Position numbers and translations under genes: made by a program. A model generated the notes under the pieces. The model made no database searches. It was not told the origin of the DNA and saw only the letters and a program-made list of their open reading frames with translations. DNA of 64,000 bases from assembly GCA_963815295.1 (NCBI GenBank), contig CAWFFZ010000008.1, forward strand, positions 744,001 to 808,000, written 5' to 3'. How positions within the stretch are numbered: position 1 is the first letter of the stretch; each line of letters begins with the position of its first letter. The stretch comes from JACDHG01 sp963815295 (GTDB lineage Bacteria > Actinomycetota > Actinomycetes > Propionibacteriales > Nocardioidaceae). Shown here piece after piece: positions 15,770 to 23,882 of the stretch.

Positions 15770-16711
15770 ATGAGCCGACACGTCGATGCCCCGTTCGGCA
15801 GGGTGCTCACCGCGATGGTGACCCCCTTCGCCGACGACGGCGCCGTGGACACCGAGGCCGCTGCCCGGCTCGCCGCGCATCTCGTCGACCACGGCCACGA
15901 CGGGCTTGTCTTGTTCGGTACGACGGGGGAGTCCCCGACCGTCAGTGCGCCCGAACAGGACAAGGTCCTCCGCTCTGTCGTCGAAGCCGTCGGGGACCGC
16001 GCCTGTGTCGTCGCCGGTGTCGGCCACTACGACGCCGAGCATGCCGTCGCACTGACCCGCGCGGCCCAGGCCTGCGGCGCCCGCGGGATCCTTGCCGTCA
16101 CCCCCTACTACAACAAGCCGCCGCAGGCCGGCATCCTCGCGCAGTTCCGCGCGGTCGCCGACGCGACCGACCTCCCCGTGATGCTCTACGACATACCCGG
16201 CCGCACGGGCACGAAACTCTCTGCCGACACCCTCGCCCAGGCCGCCGAGCACCCGCGGATCGTCGCGGTCAAGGAGGCCAGCGGCGACCTTTATGCAGGC
16301 ACCTGGCTGCTCCACGCGACCGACCTGGCGATCTACAGCGGTGACGACACCCTCAACCTCGCGTGGCTAAGTGTCGGCGCGGTCGGCGTCGTCTCCGTCG
16401 TCGGTCACGTCGCCGGTGAGCGCTATCGCGACATGGTCGCCAGCCTCGACGCGGGCGACCTCGCAGAGGCGCGGCGCATCGACCGATCGGTGCTGCCGGC
16501 CGTTGAGGCGATCATGACGAGGACTCAGGGGACGATCATGGCCAAGGCAGCCCTGCAGCTCCAAGGCCACCTCACCAACCGAAAAGTCCGGCTGCCTCTC
16601 GTGGACGCCACCGAGGAGCAGGTCGACGCACTCCGCGCCGACCTGGTCGTCGCCGACCTGCTCGACCTCCAACTGAGCGACACCCCGGCCACCCAGAAGG
16701 GCACCAGATGA
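15770..16711 (+). CDS. dapA: 4-hydroxy-tetrahydrodipicolinate synthase
   Basis: 313 aa from ATG at 15770; TAGCCT (15757-15762) ends 7 nt before it, which decides this start over an earlier in-frame one. It condenses pyruvate with aspartate semialdehyde, the first committed step to diaminopimelate and lysine. Seen: GRVLTAMVTPFADDGAVD, LFGTTGESPTVS, GILAVTPYYNKPP, VMLYDIPGRTGTKL and Schiff-base Lys in IVAVKEASGDL. Its end overlaps the RNase J start (ATGA), an order conserved in actinobacteria. Confidence 0.97.
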   Translation: MSRHVDAPFGRVLTAMVTPFADDGAVDTEAAARLAAHLVDHGHDGLVLFGTTGESPTVSAPEQDKVLRSVVEAVGDRACVVAGVGHYDAEHAVALTRAAQACGARGILAVTPYYNKPPQAGILAQFRAVADATDLPVMLYDIPGRTGTKLSADTLAQAAEHPRIVAVKEASGDLYAGTWLLHATDLAIYSGDDTLNLAWLSVGAVGVVSVVGHVAGERYRDMVASLDAGDLAEARRIDRSVLPAVEAIMTRTQGTIMAKAALQLQGHLTNRKVRLPLVDATEEQVDALRADLVVADLLDLQLSDTPATQKGTR

Positions 16712-18400
16712 GTCATCCGCACCCAGAGCTCGGGCCACCCCCCGAGCTTCCCGCCGACGGCCTCCGCGTCATACCGCTCGGTGGGCTCGGCGAGGTCGGC
16801 CGCAATATGGCAGTGCTGGAGCATCGAGGACGGCTGCTCGTCATCGACTGCGGAGTGCTGTTCCCCGACGAGACCCAGCCAGGCGTCGACCTGATCCTTC
16901 CCGACTTCGAGGCGATCCGGCACCGCCTCGACGACATCGATGCGCTCGTCCTCACCCATGGCCACGAGGACCACATCGGCGCCGTCCCCTACCTGCTGCG
17001 CGAGCGCCCCGACATCCCGTTGGTCGGCTCCAAGCTGACGTTGGCGCTGCTCGAAGCGAAGCTGCGCGAGCATCGGCAGACGCGTGCGCCGAAGTACGAA
17101 GTGAAGGAAGGCGACCGGCAGTCGTTCGGCCCATTCGACCTCGAGTTCATCGCCGTCAACCACTCGATCCCCGACGCGCTGGCCGTGGCCGTCCGCACCA
17201 GCGCCGGCATGGTGCTGCACACCGGTGACTTCAAGATGGACCAGCTGCCACTGGACGGCCGGATCACCGATCTGCGTGCGTTCGCCAGACTCGGCGAAGA
17301 AGGCGTCGACCTCTTCATGGTCGACTCGACGAACGCCGAGGTGCCCGGCTTCACGACGCCTGAGCGCGACATCGGTCCGGTCCTCGGCCAGGTGTTCGCC
17401 ACCAGCAGCCAGCGCATCATCGTCGCCTGCTTCGCCTCGCACGTGCACCGGGTCCAGCAGGTCATGGACGTCGCAGTCTCACAAGGCCGCAAGGTCGCGT
17501 ACGTCGGCAGGTCCATGGTCCGCAACATGGGCGTGGCTCGCGACCTCGGCTACCTCACGGTGCCGAAGGACACTCTGGTCGACATGCGTGACCTCGGGAA
17601 CTACTCACCGCAAGAGGTCGTCATCATCTCGACCGGGTCGCAAGGCGAGCCGCTCTCGGCGCTGGCGCGGATCGCTCACCGCAACCACGACCGCATCCAC
17701 ATCGAGCCGGGCGACACCGTGGTCCTCGCCATCCAGCCTCATCCCGGGCAACGAGAACTCCGTGTTCAAGGTCATCAACGGGCTCACCAAGCTGGGTGCC
17801 AACGTCGTGCACAAGAGCAACGCACTTGTCCACGTGTCCGGCCACGCGAGTGCGGGCGAGCTCCTCTACTGCTACAACCTGCTGAAGCCGCGCAATGTGA
17901 TGCCTGTCCATGGCGAGATCCGGCACCTGGTCGCGAACGCGGAGCTGGCCATCGCCTCTGGGGTCCCGCGTGAGCGCGTCGTGCTCGCCGAGGATGGCGT
18001 TGTCGTCGACCTGATCGACAAGGTGGCGAGTGTGAGCGGCAAGGTCGAGTGCGGCTACGTCTTCGTCGACGGGTCGTCGGTGGGCGACATCACCGAGAGC
18101 GACCTCAAGGACCGCCGCATCCTCGGCGACGAGGGGTTCATCTCGGTGATGGTGGTGATCGACTCGGGCTCGGGCAAGTTGATCGCAGGTCCCGAGATCC
18201 ACGCCCGCGGCTTCGTCGAGGACGAGAGCGTCTTCGACGAGGTGCGGCCGCTGATCGAAGAGGCGTTGCGCAAGGCGGTGGCCGACGGCAACGACGACCG
18301 CTACCAGCTGCAACAGGTCATCCGACGTACGACGGGACGCTGGGTCAACCAGGCGCACCGCCGCCGGCCGATGATCATCCCGGTCGTACTCGAGGCTTGA
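16708..18400 (+). CDS. rnj: Ribonuclease J, interrupted by an apparent +1 insertion near 17731
   Basis: About 563 aa when read through; ATG at 16708 overlaps the dapA stop. Metallo-beta-lactamase/beta-CASP exo- and endoribonuclease. The metal motif LTHGHEDHIGAVPYLL lies at about residues 81-96; VNHSIPDALAVAVRTSAG and TGDFKMDQ follow. GNYSPQEVVIISTGSQGEPL is the beta-CASP region. At GVLAS-type sequence (17722-17736) the frame breaks: removing one A near 17731 restores the canonical ASSLIPGNE and the remainder through LLYCYNLLKPRNVMPVHGEI to 18400. All other motifs are intact, so a sequence error is more likely than loss of this core enzyme. Confidence 0.93.
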
Positions 18401-18406
18401 CAGCCG

Positions 18407-19798
18407 ATGTCGGACCCCGCAGCGGTGTCGGCGCCCGGAGTGGCCGAGCGCGCGCGCCGCTGGCTCGCGCCGCCCGTGGCGTTCCTCGCGTCCTGTCTCG
18501 CGCTGATTTGCCTGACCAGCGTGCCCGACGTGCTCACCGACCTCGAGGAGCTCGCCACGGCTAACGAACGGTTCGCGGGCTGGGCCGGACTCGGGCTCCT
18601 CCTCGGACTCGCGCTGGCTGCTGTGGCACTGCTCACTGCTCCCTACTCGGGACCTGGGCCGGCGTTGTCGGTCGGGGCAGCGGCCGCGGTTTTCGGGCTC
18701 GCTCTCGGCAGCGAGGTGATCGATGACCTGCAGGCAGGGCTGGCCTTCTGCGTCCTCGGGCTCGCTGTGGGAGGCCTGCTTGCCGGAGCCGCGAGTATGC
18801 CGTTGGAGCTCCCCGGCTGGTCGCGCGCTGCCACCCTGGTCGCGTGGGTAACCCCGTTGGCTGCGGGCTGGCCGTTGCTGACGTGGGTTGCGCTGCACGA
18901 TCCGTCTGTCGAGGGCGCGCGACTGGTGACGCACCCAAGTGTGTGGGCGCTGGCGCCCGTGTCGGCCGTACTGGTGCTGTGGAGTGCCCTGAGCATGCTG
19001 ATCGAACCTCCGCGCGCGGGCGCGGGAGGTGGCGTCGAGTCGTGGGAGACAGTGTGGTCCGGGCTGCTGGCGGTCGGCGGTGCGTCCGGTCTGCTCGTGA
19101 TGCTGCTCGGGTTCGAATCCGACGTATCCAGGTCGTGGCTGCGCCCTCTGGTGATCTTCGGGGTCGCTGTCGTCGTCGTCGCGCTGGCGGCGGTGATCCT
19201 CGCCTTGCCTTCGGTGTCGACCCGGATCGCCGCAGCCGGTGTGACAGTCACGGGGTTGTGCGTCCCGAGCTGTGTGCAGCTGGCGATGGTGATCTCTGAC
19301 GCAGGCAAGGAGCGCGTGGGCTGGCAGGTCGTCTCGATCCTGGTGGCTGCCGGTCTCGCTGGTGTGGCGCTCGGCTGGGCCTTTGCCGACCGTGCGGTCG
19401 CCCCCGCCCTGCTTGTCGTCGCCGGAGCGGCGGCGGGCAGTTGGGTCATGCCCGACGGTCCCTGGCTGATGACCGCGTCGATCGCGCCGATGCTGCTCGG
19501 TGCTGGTGCGGCTCTCGCCGCAGGTGTGCGCCTCGCGGGAGCCGACGCGATGTCGTGGCGATTCGTGGCCATGCTGGTGGTGACGGTGGTCATGGTCGGG
19601 GTGACGATCTCGATCCCGCTCGGCTGGTCGCTCGCAGGCGCAGTGGCCGCCAACGTCGACGATGCCCGGGCCGCCGCCCGCGTCTTCGTTGGCCTGACGT
19701 TCGCCGCAGCCGTGATGGCGGCGGCGTACGTCGCGACGCTGTGGCCTCCGCGCGTTGCGGCATCCTCATCAGACGAGCTCACGCCAGCCGGACGCTAA
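18407..19798 (+). CDS. Polytopic membrane protein, unknown function
   Basis: 463 aa from ATG at 18407, 6 nt after RNase J and probably co-transcribed. About 12 hydrophobic segments are visible from residue 24 onward (for example AGLGLLLGLALAAVALL, LVIFGVAVVVVALAAVILAL, LLVVAGAAAGSWVMP and FVAMLVVTVVMVGVTISIP). The N- and C-terminal tails are short and hydrophilic. No transporter signature is recognised. The position after RNase J is the only clue to role. Confidence 0.75.
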   Translation: MSDPAAVSAPGVAERARRWLAPPVAFLASCLALICLTSVPDVLTDLEELATANERFAGWAGLGLLLGLALAAVALLTAPYSGPGPALSVGAAAAVFGLALGSEVIDDLQAGLAFCVLGLAVGGLLAGAASMPLELPGWSRAATLVAWVTPLAAGWPLLTWVALHDPSVEGARLVTHPSVWALAPVSAVLVLWSALSMLIEPPRAGAGGGVESWETVWSGLLAVGGASGLLVMLLGFESDVSRSWLRPLVIFGVAVVVVALAAVILALPSVSTRIAAAGVTVTGLCVPSCVQLAMVISDAGKERVGWQVVSILVAAGLAGVALGWAFADRAVAPALLVVAGAAAGSWVMPDGPWLMTASIAPMLLGAGAALAAGVRLAGADAMSWRFVAMLVVTVVMVGVTISIPLGWSLAGAVAANVDDARAAARVFVGLTFAAAVMAAAYVATLWPPRVAASSSDELTPAGR

Positions 19799-19968
19799 CC
19801 TCCTGGCCGCCTTCGGCCTTCAACCGAGTCGTGTGCCCCGCCCATGTCCCCAACGCAGATTGCCTCTCACCGTGGCGCGTTTGCCTTGGGCACAAGGAAT
19901 CTGCCCTGTTCACAAGGCAACCGCGGACGTGTGTCGGCAGACGGTGCGAGTTCGGCGCGCTTCGCGTG

Positions 19969-20712
19969 TCAGCCGCGGCCGAGGACGGCGCCGCCGTTAA
20001 CCTGCAGGATCTGGCCGGTGGTGAACCCAGCCTGCTCCGAGGCGAGATAAGCCACCGCCTCGGCCACCTCGTCCGGCGTACCAGGCCGCTTCACCAGCGT
20101 CCCTTCGACGCGCGGCTCGACGATCTCCGGGGTCAGCCTTCCCTCCCAGAAACCCGTGTCGGGCACGAACCCCGGCGCGACCACGTTGGCCGTGATGCCG
20201 TCAGCCCCGAGTTGGCCCGCCAGACCGAACACCCACGCGTGCAACGCAGACTTTGCGGCGCCGTACGACCCGGGACCACGCACACCAGCGACCGAACTCA
20301 TCGCGATGATGCGCCCACCAGGGCGGGACATCTGGGGAAGCAGCGCCTCTGTCAACAGCACCGCGGTCAGCACATTGCCGCGAAAGTCGGTTAGCCAGTG
20401 CTCGGCCACGTCTGCGAGCGTGTCTCCACCAGAGCTGCTGATGCCACCGGCGTTGTTGACGAGTACGTCGACGGGGCCTGCCGCGGCAATCGCCTCGGCT
20501 GCCTCCGCCGTCTCTGCGGGGTTCACCAGGTCGGCCTGCCGCACGGACACGACGTCGTTGCCCACCTCGGCGTTGATGGCCCGCGCTGCCTCCTCGAGCA
20601 CTTCGATCCGTCGACCCAGGATCACGACGGCCTCACCGTCGACGGCGAACCGGCGCGCGATGGCGCGACCGATCCCAGTGCCACCTCCGGACACCACGAC
20701 ACGTCTGGTCAT
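19969..20712 (-). CDS. Short-chain dehydrogenase/reductase (SDR)
   Basis: 247 aa from ATG at 20712, with GAGGAG 9 nt upstream. Classical SDR: cofactor loop VVSGGGTGIGRAIARRF, ILGRR (Arg after the second strand favours NADP), VLVNNAGG, catalytic Ser in IIAMSSVAGVRG and YxxxK in SYGAAKSALHAW, then TANVVAPGFVPDTGF. The C-terminus ends QILQVNGGAVLGRG as in 3-oxoacyl-ACP reductase-like members. Substrate unknown; the gene stands alone. The 170 nt between it and the convergent membrane gene hold nothing recognisable. Confidence 0.92.
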   Translation of the reverse strand: MTRRVVVSGGGTGIGRAIARRFAVDGEAVVILGRRIEVLEEAARAINAEVGNDVVSVRQADLVNPAETAEAAEAIAAAGPVDVLVNNAGGISSSGGDTLADVAEHWLTDFRGNVLTAVLLTEALLPQMSRPGGRIIAMSSVAGVRGPGSYGAAKSALHAWVFGLAGQLGADGITANVVAPGFVPDTGFWEGRLTPEIVEPRVEGTLVKRPGTPDEVAEAVAYLASEQAGFTTGQILQVNGGAVLGRG

Positions 20713-20805
20713 ACGCGGGGTTCTCCTCAGGAAATGGGGTGCGGGCTACCGCCAGCGACCATACCCAAGCCGTATCGGCCCCCGGCCAACCGCCCACAAC
20801 CCCAT

Positions 20806-20872
20806 CCGAACGCCCGCTGACCCGCGAATCGGGGCTCCTCTGGCCGCCTTTCGCGGGTTAGCGGGTGTCCGG
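20806..20872. repeat. Palindromic repeat family II, copy A
   Basis: Left arm CCGAACGCCCGCTGACCCG... (20806-20827) pairs with right arm TTCGCGGGTTAGCGGGTG... (20849-20872) with three mismatches over 23 nt. The same element occurs at 29520-29587. Here it lies between divergent genes, so a terminator role is not obvious. Confidence 0.7.
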
Positions 20873-20890
20873 CAGGCGCAAGCCGACGAC

Positions 20891-20924
20891 GGGGTGGGGC
20901 GTCCCCCTCGAATCGCCCCACCCC
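20891..20924. other. 11-bp perfect hairpin
   Basis: GGGGTGGGGCG (20891-20901) and CGCCCCACCCC (20914-20924) flank a 12-nt loop in the 475-nt gap between the SDR and the ECF sigma gene. No T-run follows. It may insulate the sigma module from upstream transcription. The rest of the gap (20713-21187) holds only this hairpin, the repeat at 20806 and the direct repeats at 21065-21109. Confidence 0.45.
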
Positions 20925-21064
20925 CGCGACGCTGGGCAGCAGCCGAGACCCCTCAGTCGGGCGAGCCCAGTGCAACCGGCCCGTGGGCGGGTTGTCAGAC
21001 CTCAGGAACGCCGAACAACCGGCCTGATACATGAAACCGCCCGGATCTTCTCGGCGCGGCAGCC

Positions 21065-21109
21065 GAGTCACTACTTCACTACGATGAGTCAAGGTCACTA
21101 CGATGAGTC
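21065..21109 (+). promoter_or_regulatory. Direct repeats upstream of the sigma/subtilase/CHAT module
   Basis: TCACTACGATGAGTC is present exactly at 21076-21090 and 21095-21109 (19-nt period), with a partial third copy GAGTCACTAC at 21065-21074. They end about 80 nt before the sigma start. Such repeats are typical of activator or repressor binding sites; no -10/-35 pair is convincing. Confidence 0.55.
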
Positions 21110-21187
21110 CCGCCACGGGCAGCGCACCTTGCTCTACTTCCCATGTATCACTGAGGCTCGCCGGCCCTCCTTGAGGTCGTGCGAGCG

Positions 21188-21811
21188 ATGTTGGAGAAGG
21201 AGACGAGGGATCCGAAGTTGGCCGTCCAAGAGTCTTCTGCCGAGGTCTCGGTCTGGGAGCTGGCTGCCGGCCACTTCCGCCGATTCCGAGGGGGCGACCA
21301 TGCCGCACTCGACGACCTCGTCCGCACGCTGACTCCGGTGCTGTGGCATGTGGTGCGGGCCGTCGGGCTCAACCACGACAAGGCCGAGGACGTCGTGCAG
21401 GTGGCCTGGCTGACGCTGGTTCGCAAGCAGGAATCCATCGACGACCCGCAGGCCGTGGCGTCGTGGCTGACGACCACCGCGCGGCGGGAGGCCTGGCGGG
21501 TGTCACGACTCGACGCACGGTCCACGCCCGTTGTCGACGAAGTCATCCAGTCGCGGCTGCCACACCAGGCGGCAACAGAGCACGACGTCATACGCAAGGA
21601 CGAGTCCGACCGACTGTGGTCGTGCGTCCAGCGGCTCGACGAAAGATGCCAGCGACTCCTTCGGGCGGTCGCGTTCGACGACCGACCCGACTATGCCGGG
21701 ATCGCCGAGGAGCTACAGATGCCCGTCGGCAGCATCGGTCCCACCCGGGGCCGTTGCCTGACCAAGCTGAAGACATTGCTGAGTGACCAAGGAGGCGCCC
21801 GAGATGACTGA
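21188..21811 (+). CDS. ECF-type RNA polymerase sigma factor
   Basis: 207 aa from ATG at 21188; a GTG at 21179 is also in frame but too close to the GAGG at 21173. Region 2 is seen in DDLVRTLTPVLWHVVRAVGL, NHDKAEDVVQVAWLTLVR and SWLTTTARREAWRVSR; region 4 in LDERCQRLLRAVAFDD, YAGIAEELQMPVGSIGPTRG and RCLTKLKTLL. It would direct RNA polymerase to a small regulon, most simply its own four-gene cluster. The stop overlaps the next gene by 8 nt. Confidence 0.93.
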   Translation: MLEKETRDPKLAVQESSAEVSVWELAAGHFRRFRGGDHAALDDLVRTLTPVLWHVVRAVGLNHDKAEDVVQVAWLTLVRKQESIDDPQAVASWLTTTARREAWRVSRLDARSTPVVDEVIQSRLPHQAATEHDVIRKDESDRLWSCVQRLDERCQRLLRAVAFDDRPDYAGIAEELQMPVGSIGPTRGRCLTKLKTLLSDQGGARDD

Positions 21812-22262
21812 ACGTGATATCACCCGCGCCGAACTGGCCACCATGTGGGAACGCCACGACCCGATGCCCGAAGGGCTGGTCGAGAAAGTGCTGGTGGCCA
21901 TCGCGCTCGAGAACCTCGATGCCGACTACGAGCTGCTCTCACTGGTCGAGCGGACCCGCGAACTGGAAGGCGTGCGCGGCTCGGGCGATGCCTTCACGAT
22001 GACGTTCTCCCGTGGCGCGTTCTCGTTGCTGCTCAGGGTGAGCGGCCGCGGCAGCCATTGCCGCGTCGACGGGTGGGTATCGCCAGCCCAGCCGATGAGC
22101 GTGACCGTCACCCAGCCGGGCAAGTCGTGGGACGCAGCAATCGACTCCCTTGGCCGCTTCGAGTTGCCAAAGCTGCCGACCGGGCTGACTCGGCTCTGGC
22201 TACGGGCCACAGAGGGGGCAGACCCTGACGGCCTGTTCGCCACCCCGACCTTCGAGCTCTAG
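21804..22262 (+). CDS. Small partner protein of the sigma factor (possible anti-sigma or adaptor)
   Basis: 152 aa. ATG at 21804 is chosen because GGAGG (21791-21795) lies 8 nt upstream; it sits inside the sigma gene, so translation is coupled. The N-terminal helix pair RAELATMWERHDPMPEGLVE and VLVAIALENLDADYELLSLV resembles sigma-binding segments of anti-sigma-like proteins. The rest (about 60-152) is predicted beta-rich, ending in SLGRFELPKLPTGLTRLWL, which looks like a carboxypeptidase-regulatory-like sandwich edge. No zinc motif or membrane segment is present. Role as a cytosolic sigma regulator is inference from gene order. Confidence 0.6.
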   Translation: MTERDITRAELATMWERHDPMPEGLVEKVLVAIALENLDADYELLSLVERTRELEGVRGSGDAFTMTFSRGAFSLLLRVSGRGSHCRVDGWVSPAQPMSVTVTQPGKSWDAAIDSLGRFELPKLPTGLTRLWLRATEGADPDGLFATPTFEL

Positions 22263-22273
22263 GAGACACATCC

Positions 22274-23875
22274 GTGGCACAGTCAAACGGACAAGCTCAG
22301 CAGTCATCCCGTCAGTCGGCAGCGAAGCGAGACCGTGTGCCGTCTCGGGTCGATCGCGACCCGGCGCCCCCGCCGCGGGCAGTCCTCGACCATGTGAACG
22401 GCAGGGTCCTCGACCCCGGCACGGCGCTCACCATCGCGGGCGTGACACCCCGACCGACCGTGTACGTCGGTCCACGTCTCGTCGTCAGCGCCGCGCGAGA
22501 CCTGGATGAGGTGCTCGGCCTGCTGCGTGAAGCCGCCCAGGAGACGGGCTGGGACGTCGACATCGACAAGACGTTCGGAGCATCTCGGGTCGGCGGGCGA
22601 CGAGAAGGCGAGCGACCGCTCGGAGTCTCCCGACTCGTCATCACCGTCAAGTCCAACCGAGCCACGGTGGCACCCGACGGATGGGTGCTGCTGCAGCAGG
22701 CGCGCGCCCTGCACGGGGTCAGGAAGTTGCGAGGGGTCGGGCTCGACCATGTGCTCACTGTCAATCCGGTCGAGCACTCCAACCCGGTCGAGCACTCCAA
22801 CCCGGTGGAGCACTCCAACCCGGCAGGCGGCGACCCGGTCAGCTCCTACGGCTACGCCGGCAGTGGTGGCAGACAACCCGTCGCCTTCGTGGGAGCGAGG
22901 CCATTCCGGCGCCCGAACGCGCAGATGAAGAAGCGCCGACCGGTCGTGGCGATCCTCGACACCGGCTGCGGCGAGCACCCCTGGCTGCGGCAGGTCGTGA
23001 AGCGGAAGGTCAAGCTCGGGAGCACCCCGATCGGATACACGGACCCGAAGACAGACCCCGAGGTCGGTGGTGACCTCGTCGGCCCGCTCGACGGCGTGCT
23101 CGACCCGCTGTCAGGGCATGGCACGTTCATCGCGGGCGTGATCCATCAGACTTGCCCCGACGCCGAGATCTACTCGTGGCGGGTCGTCGGGTCTAGCGGA
23201 CCGATCGTGGAGTCCGACTGGGTCGACGCCCTCACCAAGGTGACCGAGCTCGTCCGACGCCACTTCGCCGGGGAGCCGGGCGGCCGGGTCATCGATGTCT
23301 TGAACCTGTCGATGGGCTACTACCACGAAACTCCGCAGGACAAGCTCTTCGACCAGACGTTGTACGACCTCCTGAAAGTGCTCGGTGACTGCGGCACCGC
23401 GGTCGTCTGCTCGGCCGGCAACGACGCAACCGCGCGGCCGCAGTATCCAGCCGCGTTTGCGCCGTGGATCAACGGTGGCGGTAAGCGCACGAGCCCAGAC
23501 CGGGTTCCGATCGTGTCCGTCGGCGCGCTCAACCCCAACGACACGGTGGCTCTCTTCAGCAATACCGGCCCCTGGGTGCGGTGCTACGCACTCGGCGCCA
23601 GCGTCGTCAGCACCATGCCCCAGTTCCAGGGTGGTCTGGAGCCGACCGCCCGGATCCGCGCCTTCGGCCGGCTGCGCGAGTCGATCGACCCCGACAACTT
23701 CAAGAGCGGGTTCGCCTTGTGGAGCGGAAGTTCGTTCGCCGCGCCACGGATCGCCGGGCTGATCGCCCAAGAGCTGGTGGGCAAGCTTCCGAAGGCGGAA
23801 GCCTCGCCCTCCAGGAAGCGGTCGGTCAACCGGATCTGGAAGGCAGTGGCCAAGGTGACCGACATCGCGCCATGA
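22274..23875 (+). CDS. Cytosolic S8 family serine protease (subtilase) with tandem-repeat linker
   Basis: 533 aa from GTG at 22274, AGGAG 8 nt upstream. No signal peptide or membrane segment, unusual for a subtilase. An N-terminal domain (about 40-160) with TPRPTVYVGPRLVVSAAR and RLVITVKSNRATVAPDGWVL precedes a linker of three perfect NPVEHS repeats (164-183). Peptidase domain: Asp229 in VVAILDTGC, His282 in LSGHGTFIAG, oxyanion Asn in VVCSAGNDAT and Ser487 in WSGSSFAAPRIAG, so the triad is complete. It lies 11 nt after the small partner gene and 7 nt before the CHAT protease gene; a two-protease cascade is a plausible inference. Confidence 0.92.
   Translation: MAQSNGQAQQSSRQSAAKRDRVPSRVDRDPAPPPRAVLDHVNGRVLDPGTALTIAGVTPRPTVYVGPRLVVSAARDLDEVLGLLREAAQETGWDVDIDKTFGASRVGGRREGERPLGVSRLVITVKSNRATVAPDGWVLLQQARALHGVRKLRGVGLDHVLTVNPVEHSNPVEHSNPVEHSNPAGGDPVSSYGYAGSGGRQPVAFVGARPFRRPNAQMKKRRPVVAILDTGCGEHPWLRQVVKRKVKLGSTPIGYTDPKTDPEVGGDLVGPLDGVLDPLSGHGTFIAGVIHQTCPDAEIYSWRVVGSSGPIVESDWVDALTKVTELVRRHFAGEPGGRVIDVLNLSMGYYHETPQDKLFDQTLYDLLKVLGDCGTAVVCSAGNDATARPQYPAAFAPWINGGGKRTSPDRVPIVSVGALNPNDTVALFSNTGPWVRCYALGASVVSTMPQFQGGLEPTARIRAFGRLRESIDPDNFKSGFALWSGSSFAAPRIAGLIAQELVGKLPKAEASPSRKRSVNRIWKAVAKVTDIAP
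22763..22822 (+). repeat. 18-bp tandem repeat encoding NPVEHS in the subtilase
   Basis: Three 18-nt units start at 22763, 22781 and 22799 and a partial fourth at 22817. They differ at only two bases, indicating recent expansion. Copy number may vary between strains. Confidence 0.85.
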
Positions 23876-23882
23876 TGCAGGC

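Noticed and set aside
17700..17760. Programmed +1 frameshift in RNase J
   Set aside because: No stop codon, slippery run or stimulatory structure is evident at the site, and several unrelated genes show the same kind of one-base insertion, favouring sequence error.
19109..19120. GGTTCGAATCC, resembling the T-arm of a tRNA
   Set aside because: It lies inside the continuous membrane-protein gene (residues LLGFESDV) and no acceptor stem or anticodon arm surrounds it.
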